DNA from: Mikania micrantha
Taxonomy: Eukaryota; Streptophyta; Magnoliopsida; Asterales; Asteraceae
NCBI GenBank assembly: GCA_009363875.1
Contig: CM018680.1
Location: forward strand, 63,585,279 to 63,649,278
Reading direction: 5' to 3'
Length of the DNA stretch: 64,000 nt
Shown here: one piece after another, positions 45,886 through 54,609 of the stretch
How positions within the stretch are numbered: position 1 is the stretch's first letter
Layout: each line of letters opens with the position of its first letter
The notes under the pieces: generated by a model
The model's input: only the letters and a program-made list of their open reading frames with translations
Told to the model about the DNA's origin: nothing
Database searches by the model: none
Made by a program: the position numbers and the translations under genes

Positions 45886-47580
45886 TTGGATTTCTGGCAA
45901 ATCTTGTGGATTCTGAATTTGGACTGTGGAGGGTTGTTTTTCTCTAGGAATGGTGGTCTCCTGAGGATTTGCCTCTGCTGAAGGACTTCCTATTTCTTCT
46001 TGATGTTGTAACTCAGAAGTAGATTCGATTGACGGACCTGCCTGAGATGTGTTTACTGTCTCAGACTGTGACGCACCATTTTGTGCTGAAGTGGATTCTA
46101 CCAAGTTTTGTCTTGAAGTTATTGGCAGTTCAACACGAAAGTCATCTTCTCTTGAGCCTTTGGAGGTGTCTGTGGTAGCTGACTGTGAAACTGGAACATA
46201 CTCTTTCACCAGATTAAATACAGATGTAAAGCTATCAAGATCAAATAACCAATCAGGGCCTGTTCCAGGTTTATTGAGAGTATGTTCATTGAACTGAACA
46301 TTTGCAGACTCTTCAATAATTCTAGAAGCTTTGCTATAAGCCTTAGCATGTGAAGAGTACCCAACAAAGTAGCCCTCTGCTGATTTCTCAGCAAACTTGG
46401 CTAAATGATCTTTGGTATTCAAGATGGTGCATTGACATCCAAATGGTTTAAGAAATCCAATGAATGGCTTTCTCTTATGCCAAATTTCATAAGGAGTCAT
46501 ACCATGTGTCTTAACTACCAATACTCTGTTTTGAACATAACAGGCAGTGTTGACTGCTTCTGCCCAAAAAGTTATTGGCAGTTTGGCATCAGACAACATG
46601 GTCCTTGCAGCCTCAATTAGTGTCCTATTCCTTCTCTCAGCAACACCGTTTTGTTGTGGAGTCCTAGGAGCACTAAATTGTCTTGTGATACCCTTAGATT
46701 CACAAAAAGAATTTAAAATCTGATTCTTGAATTCTGTTCCCTGATCTGACCTGATTATTTTTACGTGATGATCACTTTCATTCTCCACCCTAAGTATAAA
46801 TGACTTTAGGATCTCAGCAGTTTCATCCTTGGTATTCAAGAAAAATACCCAGGTGTACCGAGAGAAATCATCAGTGATTACCAAACAATATGACTTTCTA
46901 CTAAGACTTTTAACACTTGTGGGACCAAACAAGTCCATGTGTAGTAAATGCAGGACTGTTGTAATTGAATTTATCTCTTTGGCATGATGAGATGACTTAT
47001 GTTGCTTACCCTTTAAGCATGCAACACATTTATCATCACAAATAAATTCCTTTGTTGGTAAACCAGTTACTAAGTTATTTCTGACAAGTTTATTCATATT
47101 TTTGAGGTTTACATGACAAAGTCTTCTGTGCCAAAGAAATGATTCATCAAGTGAAGCTTTTGAAATAAAGCAACTTATATTACTGAGAGGTTCAGCTGTG
47201 CTCATATCTAACATATACATGTTGTTTCTTCTAGGAGCTCTGAGCAGAATTTGATCATTTGGTACTACAAATCCTGGTTTCAGAACAATGCATTCATGCT
47301 CAGTAAACAACATGTTGTGCTTTTGATCACACACCTGAGATACACTCAGTAAATTGTAATTAAGTTCTTTTACAAAATGCACATTCTCAAAGCTTACCTT
47401 GCCATTAGTGATTGTGCCCCTTCCTGTTATGTAACCTCCTACTGGATCACTTCCAAAAGCAACAGACCCTCCAAAGAATGGTTCATATTTGTGTAGGTGA
47501 GTCTTGTTGCCTGTCATGTGCCTGGAACAACCACTATCAACTATCCACAAGTTGCCTTTTGATTCCTGCTGTCCCTGCAC
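45877..47580 (-). CDS. Sirevirus protease-integrase
   Basis: 567 codons. An aspartic protease remnant begins at once: LWIVDSGCSRHMTG with catalytic Asp. It is followed by the pre-integrase zinc finger (LWHRRLCHVNLK ... CVACLKGKQHKSSHH) and the integrase core with its acidic triad in LLHMDLFGPTSVKS, KIIRSDQGTEFKN and NGVAERRNRTLIEAARTML. The C-terminal GKQ-type block FGCQCTILNTKDHLAKF and a Ser/Thr-rich linker follow. It is in the same frame as gag, separated from it only by TAA 47596-47598. It ends by a frameshift near 45885. Integrase inserts the cDNA in the nucleus; this part could still fold. Confidence 0.9.
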   Translation of the reverse strand: MQGQQESKGNLWIVDSGCSRHMTGNKTHLHKYEPFFGGSVAFGSDPVGGYITGRGTITNGKVSFENVHFVKELNYNLLSVSQVCDQKHNMLFTEHECIVLKPGFVVPNDQILLRAPRRNNMYMLDMSTAEPLSNISCFISKASLDESFLWHRRLCHVNLKNMNKLVRNNLVTGLPTKEFICDDKCVACLKGKQHKSSHHAKEINSITTVLHLLHMDLFGPTSVKSLSRKSYCLVITDDFSRYTWVFFLNTKDETAEILKSFILRVENESDHHVKIIRSDQGTEFKNQILNSFCESKGITRQFSAPRTPQQNGVAERRNRTLIEAARTMLSDAKLPITFWAEAVNTACYVQNRVLVVKTHGMTPYEIWHKRKPFIGFLKPFGCQCTILNTKDHLAKFAEKSAEGYFVGYSSHAKAYSKASRIIEESANVQFNEHTLNKPGTGPDWLFDLDSFTSVFNLVKEYVPVSQSATTDTSKGSREDDFRVELPITSRQNLVESTSAQNGASQSETVNTSQAGPSIESTSELQHQEEIGSPSAEANPQETTIPREKQPSTVQIQNPQDLPEIQLR

Positions 47581-47595
47581 ATGACCAGAAGTGAG

Positions 47596-50286
47596 TTAGT
47601 TTCTGATGGGAACCCAAGCCCATGTGGTCTTGGGTTTGCCATTTGCATCATTGTAAGTAAATTTCTTTGATATCATCCTAGATGGGACAGATGATGTGCT
47701 TGCTTCTGATGGGAGTGATGGCTTATCAGTTGATTCCTTCTTCTTCCATACTTGTTTTGCCTTTTGAATTGTCGGAAGACTTGGTTTCTTTTGGTAGTCA
47801 TCGGAAGCTACTTTTCGTTTTCCTTCCGATGATTTTCTTCCGAAGAAAGATGACTTCTTTTGTTTGTTGAAAGCATTCCTTTGATGAGCTTCCGAGGTTC
47901 CTTTTCTATCGGAAGCTTCCCTTTTCTTTGCTTCCGATGCTTTCTTTTCAAAAACCCTTTTATTTTGTTTCCTCCTATTATCGGAGGTACTTGCTTCCGA
48001 CACCCTCTTGACTGAATTTCTTCTCTGTTCTTCCGAAGAAGTAGATGACTGACTCCAACTATTCTTTCTTCCTCTTCCCTTGCTTGAGGAAATTCTGCTT
48101 CTTGGATTATAGAAGCAATCAGCAGCAAAATGATTCTTTTCACCGCACATCAGACATAAAGTTTGACTGTTTGGAGAGTGTTGCTGCTTATTCCCTTTAA
48201 CGAAGTCTGAGCTTTGATTCTCAGGGAGTGATGATTTGGATGTTCCAACATACTTGTTAGTCTTAGACTTTGCCTGTTTCCCTGGAGAATTGATCTTTCT
48301 CTCCATTGATCTACCTCTTTTTGACTTGTCAGATGGGCAAGTCACATACTCATCTGAGGAGATATTTTCTGTGATTTTAGCTTTGACAAAAACTGTTGAA
48401 TGTTTCTTAGTTTTCTTATTTTGTTTCTTAATTTTCAAAGCTTGTTTTCCTTTTACTGATTTAATAGGAATATCATCCTCATCTGAGCATGTTGAGGTAC
48501 TTGGATTAGAGAGATTATCCGTTTGAACCATCTTGTGTATATCCAATTCCTCATTATACACGAGATCAATTAGTGGTTTACACCTAACATCTGCTATGGA
48601 AGTATAAGCATATGGAGGTTCTACTTTGTTATATCCCAAACCAGCCCTATGTTTATTCACTAGTTCAGTTGTGCTGCTCATCCCAAAAAGTTTTTCATAT
48701 TTTTCACCTTGGCTTAGAAATTTGTCTCTGTAAGACTCAGCCAATACAAGTTCAGTCTTGGCAGTGGTTGGTCTTTCTAAAAGATTTTTAATTTGACACT
48801 GTTTGTTAGTATCTTCATGTTTTAAACTTGAAATAGTCTTTTCCATTTCTTCAATCTTTTCTTTGTAATTTCTTTCAACCTCAAAGAAATTTGCCTTGAC
48901 AACTTGTAGAGACTCAAGCTCATCACAGAGTTGAGAATTTATCTTTTTATAAATAGTTAATGTTTCTAAGCATTCAGGTGAGCACATGTTATCAGTTACC
49001 TTGCTTGAGGAAGATGAGTCATTTGCCATCAAAACACTGTTGGAGATGGAAGCATCCTCAGCTTGAAAGCTCCAATCTGAAAAGTCTTGTTCTGCAATGT
49101 TTGCATTGTTTGTTGAGCTTGATGGTCTTTGTTGTGATTGCCCAGACGGTGTTGGCTGAGTTCCTGTGGTCTTGCATTCCCTGGCGAAGTGGCCCAATTG
49201 TTGACAGTTGAAGCATTTAAGCTTGGACTTGTCAAGACCAAATCCAGTTTTCATATTATGCTTTTTAAACTGCCTTCCAGTTCTCTGATAGAACTTCTTT
49301 GCTCGATAGGAAATCATGGCCATCTGGTAATTTATGTCCATTTCTTCTAGGTCATCTGCAGGAATACCATCTAAATCTTCTTGACACAGTTGGAAGTAGT
49401 TGGTTTCTTCAGCCATAAAAGCTCCTTGCCCAGATGTTGGTAGTGAAGTTGGGTTTGAGAGATGATTTGGGTGTGAATTTGATGGAGTTAAGGTTTCAGG
49501 AAGTGTGACATTGGGTATGGATGTAGGATGGTATATGGGTTGGAAGCTTTGATATGGAGGATTGTTGATGGGAGAATAAAGAGCGGCTGAACCAGATGGT
49601 ACATGGGAGACTTTAGATTCTTGAGCATCTAGTTCCATCTGATAGGCACTAAGAATACCAAACAACTCGCCCAGAGTTAGAGTCTTCAGGTTTTCTGTTC
49701 TTCTTATAGTAACAGAATAGATGTTCCATGCCTTTGGAAGAGATCTTAGAAATTTTCTGAGTACATCTTGATTATCCAGAATCACACCTGCAGTTGTCAA
49801 TTCATCTACAAGTTGGACATACCTTAGATACTGAGATGACATATTCTCATTGTTTTGTTGACAAAAATTCTCAAACTTTTGTTTCAGCATATCTTTCTTG
49901 TTTTCTTTGACATCATCTGAACCTTCATACATCTGCTTTAAGGAGTTCCACAGTTCTTGAGCAGACTTGCATTTCTTGAATGCATGTATAATGGAGTTCG
50001 GTATTGACATCTGAATGAGCCAAAGAGCTTTAGAATCAACTTCCATCTTCTTATAATCTTCGTCTGAGTACATAGATGGATCTTTTGGTACTGCAGCAAC
50101 TCCAGCACCAGCAGCAGCAACAGTAGGAATGTAGGGACCTTCAAGAACCGACTTCCAAAGTTTGAAGTCTTGGTTCCTGATGAACCCTTCCATTCTGACT
50201 TTCCAGGTATCGAAGTCTTCAGGTGTGAACATTGGTGGCTTGTTGTGAGTGTCATTTTCTGTATCATGTTTGTTTAGAGCAGCCAT
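47596..50286 (-). CDS. Sirevirus gag, 896 residues
   Basis: Intact. Capsid domain at about 15-260 (FTPEDFDTWKVRMEGFIR, KENKKDMLKQKFENFCQ, RKFLRSLPKAWNIYS, LGELFGILSAYQMELDA), first CCHC knuckle CFNCQQLGHFAREC at about 355-369, second CLMCGEKNHFAADC at about 709-723, with a Lys/Ser-rich region between and after. The two-knuckle, very long gag is typical of Sireviruses; most copia gags are under 500 residues. Ends NGKPKTTWAWVPIRN before TAA. The ATG at 50284-50286 lies about 100 bp downstream of the primer site. Confidence 0.93.
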   Translation of the reverse strand: MAALNKHDTENDTHNKPPMFTPEDFDTWKVRMEGFIRNQDFKLWKSVLEGPYIPTVAAAGAGVAAVPKDPSMYSDEDYKKMEVDSKALWLIQMSIPNSIIHAFKKCKSAQELWNSLKQMYEGSDDVKENKKDMLKQKFENFCQQNNENMSSQYLRYVQLVDELTTAGVILDNQDVLRKFLRSLPKAWNIYSVTIRRTENLKTLTLGELFGILSAYQMELDAQESKVSHVPSGSAALYSPINNPPYQSFQPIYHPTSIPNVTLPETLTPSNSHPNHLSNPTSLPTSGQGAFMAEETNYFQLCQEDLDGIPADDLEEMDINYQMAMISYRAKKFYQRTGRQFKKHNMKTGFGLDKSKLKCFNCQQLGHFARECKTTGTQPTPSGQSQQRPSSSTNNANIAEQDFSDWSFQAEDASISNSVLMANDSSSSSKVTDNMCSPECLETLTIYKKINSQLCDELESLQVVKANFFEVERNYKEKIEEMEKTISSLKHEDTNKQCQIKNLLERPTTAKTELVLAESYRDKFLSQGEKYEKLFGMSSTTELVNKHRAGLGYNKVEPPYAYTSIADVRCKPLIDLVYNEELDIHKMVQTDNLSNPSTSTCSDEDDIPIKSVKGKQALKIKKQNKKTKKHSTVFVKAKITENISSDEYVTCPSDKSKRGRSMERKINSPGKQAKSKTNKYVGTSKSSLPENQSSDFVKGNKQQHSPNSQTLCLMCGEKNHFAADCFYNPRSRISSSKGRGRKNSWSQSSTSSEEQRRNSVKRVSEASTSDNRRKQNKRVFEKKASEAKKREASDRKGTSEAHQRNAFNKQKKSSFFGRKSSEGKRKVASDDYQKKPSLPTIQKAKQVWKKKESTDKPSLPSEASTSSVPSRMISKKFTYNDANGKPKTTWAWVPIRN

Positions 50287-50388
50287 CTTAGACAGACACA
50301 GAAAATATGAGTGTTAAAACGATGAGATTTTATAAGAAATAGAACTGGTAACTTGATGATGATTAGTCAGTCAAGTTCAAGAGCCAAA

Positions 50389-50400
50389 TCTCTGATACCA
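50389..50400 (-). promoter_or_regulatory. Primer binding site of the Sirevirus
   Basis: Minus strand TGGTATCAGAGA, 11 of 12 bases of the plant initiator Met-tRNA complement, two bases after the 5' LTR. Confidence 0.88.
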
Positions 50401-50402
50401 CT

Positions 50403-51193
50403 TGTTGGATCGGGTTGCTTAATCTAAACAACACTTCACAAGTATTTCGTTATACAATCTAACAGATGCGGAATGTTCTGTTAGAATAATCTCACAAGCA
50501 CTCAAAATGACAAAGTAATAATCCTTGAACACTAATAGGAACACAAGAATAATTTCAAGCTCAAGGATATATTTCTCTCAAAGTTACAAGTGTACAAGCA
50601 CACCTTGCTCAAATATACAATGGGAGGTTATATAGCCGAGGCTACAACCGTATACACTTAGGAATACAAGTTGGGTATACTAGACAAGTACATAAAGTAA
50701 AGCTTATTCTAGTATGTTGAGTGTCTTAACAGGCTAAGACACTCAGTCATAATCATTATATTAATAGACATTGACTTTACAAAGGACTACTAAATACAAA
50801 AGACATTTAATGTTGTTGATCTTCAAGGCTTCAGATGATCTTTTGCATTTAATGTAGCATGGGAGAGGTAAGGTGCTTTATCTGACTCATTACATGTTGT
50901 CTTTGTCTTTACTCAGACCAGCATGTCTTGTGTCAGTACCTTTTGTACTATGAGAGTAATCTGCTACAGTCTTTGTTAGAGGATAAACCTCGGAAGTCTT
51001 TGTCTTCAGTGCATAAGAGGATTCCTCGGAAGCAGTTGTCTTGTATAACCTTCGGCAGGAACCAGTTACCCTTCGGAAGCAATGCTGCTTCCGAAGAATC
51101 ACTTCTTCCTTCCGAAGGTTTTTATTCAAAGAAGCTCCTATACTTAGACAAAATAAGAAGTTTGGTGAGCATCAGCCTTTATTAGTCTTTACA
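50403..51193 (-). repeat. 5' LTR of the Sirevirus
   Basis: 791 bp. TATA-like TATATAA on the minus strand (50628-50634) is the likely core promoter. The right part (50985-51120) has the CTTCGGAAG/CTTCCGAAG cluster, which is upstream of the TATA box in the element's orientation, where enhancer sites would be expected. Confidence 0.93.
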
Positions 51194-51437
51194 AACGCCG
51201 ACCAAGTTTTTTAAAAAAATTAATAAAACGAAAATGTAACACTGATGTAACCCCTTCATTTAGTACTGTATAGCGATTTTACGTTTGTGTTACACTAGTT
51301 TTTTCTTATTTTTTTTAAAAAAAAATTACCCTAATGATGTAACCTAACTGTATAAAAAATGAAAAAAAAAGTTTTTGAATGGTTTTTTTTATTGTTTTCA
51401 AAGTTTTCTCAACTAAAGTGAGTTTTCAAAATAACCT
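51194..51437. mobile_element. Foldback MITE E, right part
   Basis: Continues the element begun at 33032: TGTAACACTGATGTAACC, TTACACTAG and the right arm AAGTTTTCTCAACTAAAGTG to CCTTCCCC, then TATATATATATA. Confidence 0.75.
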
Positions 51438-51454
51438 TCCCCTATATATATATA

Positions 51455-51834
51455 GGATTGGAAACAAATAATAACCCACTCTTACTGCGATAACCCATTA
51501 ACTTTGCCAAAACGAAGCCGAATCTTAAATTTTTTTTTGAACATCATTGTAACACAAATAGAACAATATGTTCTTTTTTGAGTTTGGGCTAATTCATCAC
51601 CGTTTAAAAAATATCATCGTTGTTAGTTTTGTGCTACAGTACTGTAAGTTTTAAATATTTGAACACCTACAGTACTGTAAGAGCCCAAACGGTGATGAAT
51701 TAGCCCAAACTCATAAAAGAACATGGTGTTCAAATTGTGTTACAATGATGTTTAAAAAAAAATTCAAGATTCGACTTCGTTTTGTCAAAGTTAATGGGTT
51801 AGCGCGCTAAGAGAGGGTTAGCATTAGAACCCTT

Positions 51835-51839
<5 letters not shown>
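51455..51839. mobile_element. (TA)n-bounded foldback MITE F
   Basis: Arms pair through CATTAACTTTGCCAAAACG and TTTGTCAAAGTTAATGGG, AACATCATTGTAACACAA, and a centre with TACAGTACTGTAAG. Same family as the element at 53222-53604. Confidence 0.8.

Positions 51840-51881
<42 letters not shown>
51840..51881. repeat. (TA)n microsatellite
   Basis: About 20 TA units between two foldback elements; similar tracts at about 53178-53221, 53606-53620 and 54004-54046. Confidence 0.9.
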
Positions 51882-51884
<3 letters not shown>

Positions 51885-53172
51885 CATGAATTTTTTATAA
51901 CTCTCATCTTTTGTTACAACCCATTAACCATCATCCAATGGTTACTTGAAAAAGGTAAGTGTGTAGGATCGTGACACGTGTTAGATTCCTTTTTTTCTTT
52001 TTTTTTTAATATAAAGGGTATTTAAGACGTTTGTTATTTAAGTAAAGTTTACCCCCCTTTTTTTTAAACATTCATAACTTTTTAATACTATATTATTTTT
52101 TTAAAAAAATTGCATCATTATACTCGTCTCATTTTTCTCTTTAATTTCGTTATAGTCTCCACTAGTTTTTTTTTATGTTATGTATTTACATCATTGTAAC
52201 GAGCTTATAGATAACAAATTAATTAAAAAAAATTCATAGGAATGGTATATTACAGTAATGTAACAAAAAATGAAGTAATATAACACAAAATGAAGTAATT
52301 TACGATGACATAATTAACGGTGACGTAACACATTATTTTATTTTTCTCTAACAATGATAATTACAATGATAAATTACAGTGATGTAATAGAACACATTAT
52401 TTTGATTTTTTTCTCTCACGATGATAATTATAGTGATGTAATTTTTCATTGTTCGAAAAAAATTTAAAATAATTTGTTGTCAATGTAAATTACATCAATT
52501 TATAGCAATGGTATATTACAGTAATGTAACACAAAATGAAGTAATTTACAATGACATAATTAACGATGACGTAACTCATTATTTTATTTTTCTATAACAA
52601 TGATAAATTACAGTGATGTAATTGAACACATTATTGTGATTTTTTTCTCTCACAATAATAATTATAGTGATGTAATTTTTCATTGTTCGAAAAAAATTTA
52701 AACTAATTTGTTGTCAATGTAAATTACATCACTGTAATTTAAACCAAATTCACCGAAAAAAACCGAAACCGAATTTTACGTTAATGTAAATTACATCACG
52801 ATAAATTACGTCAATGTAACTTACATCACTGTAATTTATCATTTTTAAAAAAATTTCAAATAAATTTGTTATATTTAATTTCGTTACAATGATGTAAATA
52901 TAGGACATTTAAAAAAAAGAAAAAAAATAGACGTGACTATAACAGAATTAAAGAGAAAAATGAGACGAATATAATGGTGCAATTTTTTTTTAAAAATAAT
53001 ATATTATAAAAAAGTTATTAATGTTTAAAAAAGAGGAGGGGGAAACTTATAAAGGGTAAAATGACTATGATGTCCTTTTTAATAATTTAATGAAATGCAT
53101 ATGTGTAAGCTTATGATTGGTTGAAATGGGTTATGTAGTTGTAGTAAAAAAAGATGATTATTTTTTATACCT

Positions 53173-53177
<5 letters not shown>
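51882..53177. mobile_element. Long (TA)n-bounded foldback element G with internal duplication
   Basis: About 1.3 kb. The outer parts pair (GTTACAACCCATTAACCATC near the left end with the inverse AATGGGTTATGTAGTTGTAG on the right). The interior holds a tandem duplication of about 245 bp (about 52226-52495 and 52500-52738) with ATTACAGTAATGTAAC, GATGACATAATTAACG-type and TTCATTGTTCGAAAAAAATT words, and many TTACATCACTGTAA-like palindromes. Non-coding. Confidence 0.7.
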
Positions 53178-53221
<44 letters not shown>

Positions 53222-53224
<3 letters not shown>

Positions 53225-53604
53225 AATGGTTCAAATACTAACCCTCCTTACGGCGCTAACCCATTAACTTTGGCAAAAAATAGCCGAATCTTGAATTTTT
53301 TTTTTAAACATCATTGTAACACAATTTGAACACCATGTTCAGTTTTGAGTTTTGGCTAATTCATCACCGTTTGGGCTCTTACAGTACTGTAGGTGTTTAA
53401 ATATTTAAAACTTACAGTACTGTAGCAAAAACCTTACAACGATGATATTTTTTAAACGGTGATGAATTAGCCAAAACTCAAAACTGAACATGGTGTTCAA
53501 ATTATGTTACAATGATGTTTAAAAAAAAATTCAAGATTCGGCTTCGTTTTGCCAAAGTTAATGGGTTAGCACCGTAAGAGAGGGTTAGTATTTGATCCCA
53601 TTCC
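53222..53604. mobile_element. (TA)n-bounded foldback MITE H
   Basis: GGGAATGGTTCAAATACTAA at the left; the arms pair through CCCATTAACTTTGGCAAAA, ACCATGTTCAGTTTTGAG and CTTACAGTACTGTAGG. Very similar to the element at 51455. Confidence 0.8.
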
Positions 53605-53620
53605 TATATATATATATATA

Positions 53621-54000
53621 GGATTGTCTCAAATAATAACCTACTCCTAAATCAATAACCCAGATAACTTTGTCAAGATAAAGCCAAATCTTGAATTATT
53701 TTTTTGAACATCATTATAACACAATTAAAACACTATGTTCTTTTATTAGTTTGCGAAAATTCATCACCGTTTGAGAGATATCATCGTTGTAAGTTTTTTC
53801 CTAAAACAGTTGCAGTGCTGTAAATCAAAAACTTACAACGATGATATATCTTAAATGGTGATGAATTTTTACAAACTCATAAAAGAACATAGTGTTCTAA
53901 TTGTGTTACAATGATGTTAAAAAAAACTTAAATTTTTTGCTTCATCTTGGCAAAGTTATATGGGTTATTGTTTTAAGAGTGGGTTATTATTTGAACACTT

Positions 54001-54003
<3 letters not shown>
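53621..54003. mobile_element. (TA)n-bounded foldback MITE I
   Basis: GGATTGTCTCAAATAATAAC at the left; pairs through CAGATAACTTTGTCAAGAT, GAACATCATTATAACACA and TGCAGTGCTGTAAATC. Same family as 5156-5611. Confidence 0.8.
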
Positions 54004-54046
<43 letters not shown>

Positions 54047-54609
54047 CTATCTGTTTTTTTATATATTTAACATCTAATATAATATATGTATTAGATTTTT
54101 TGTATATATTAATATAGTATATATGTGGTGTGCATATATAATTTAACATACATATATACATATATATTAGAAATCAAGCCAAGACACGAGCCGGCCTTTC
54201 CCTGGCTCGGGCTTGGCACGTTTTAACAAAGTTTTGTACAATCTGAGCTTTGGGCAACAGTTTTTGTACTATCAATAGTTGTTCCCGAATTTAGGGAGAC
54301 CCCTACGTTCAAATCTATGCTACCTTTTTCTCTTCTGGATATAGGGATTTCTTTATAGAAGAAGACGTTGAGTAAGGGGGCAGAGCTTGAAGAGTTTCTT
54401 AACCCCATGTGGTTGCCTTTGCTTTTTCCAATCACAAGCCCACCAGTGTGACAATTACATCGAAAGGTCATGTCATCTCTGTTTGGAATCCACGTTAAAA
54501 GTGCGATCGTCAGTGCTACAATTTGAAAATGCGCGAGAAATCGTAACGTGGGGAAAACCGTTCGAAAAACGGAGTTCGTAACTCTCCAGAATCGTAAAAA
54601 CAAGAAAAT
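54047..54609 (-). other. Spacer with an unrecognised 126-codon frame
   Basis: After an AT-rich stretch (54047-54165) and a short GAGCCGG/GGCTCGG block, an open minus frame spans 54223-54603. It contains LTWIPNRDDMTFRCNCHTGG, KSKGNHMGLRNSSSSAPLL and KEIPISRREKGSIDLNVG. I do not recognise it. It has no domain motif, no nearby promoter that I can see, and lies between two transposon blocks, so it may be a captured gene fragment or chance. Confidence 0.3.

Larger units (their letters stand above)
33155..51193 (-). mobile_element. Full-length Sirevirus-type Ty1/copia element with a nested insertion
   Basis: Both LTRs are 791 bp and the TSD is an exact AACGC. Minus-strand order from 51193: 5' LTR, Met-tRNA primer site, gag with two zinc knuckles, protease, integrase, RT, RNase H, a spacer of about 650 bp, a long 3' 'envelope-like' ORF, polypurine tract, 3' LTR. 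This order, the very large gag and the extra 3' ORF are diagnostic of Sireviruses. The LTRs differ at 4 sites, so the insertion is recent. A gag-only element (35600-41526) interrupts the 3' ORF; without it the length is 12.1 kb. Confidence 0.95.

Noticed and set aside
53117..53329. Open frame containing a run of Ile-Tyr
   Set aside because: It is translated from the (TA)n tract between foldback elements.
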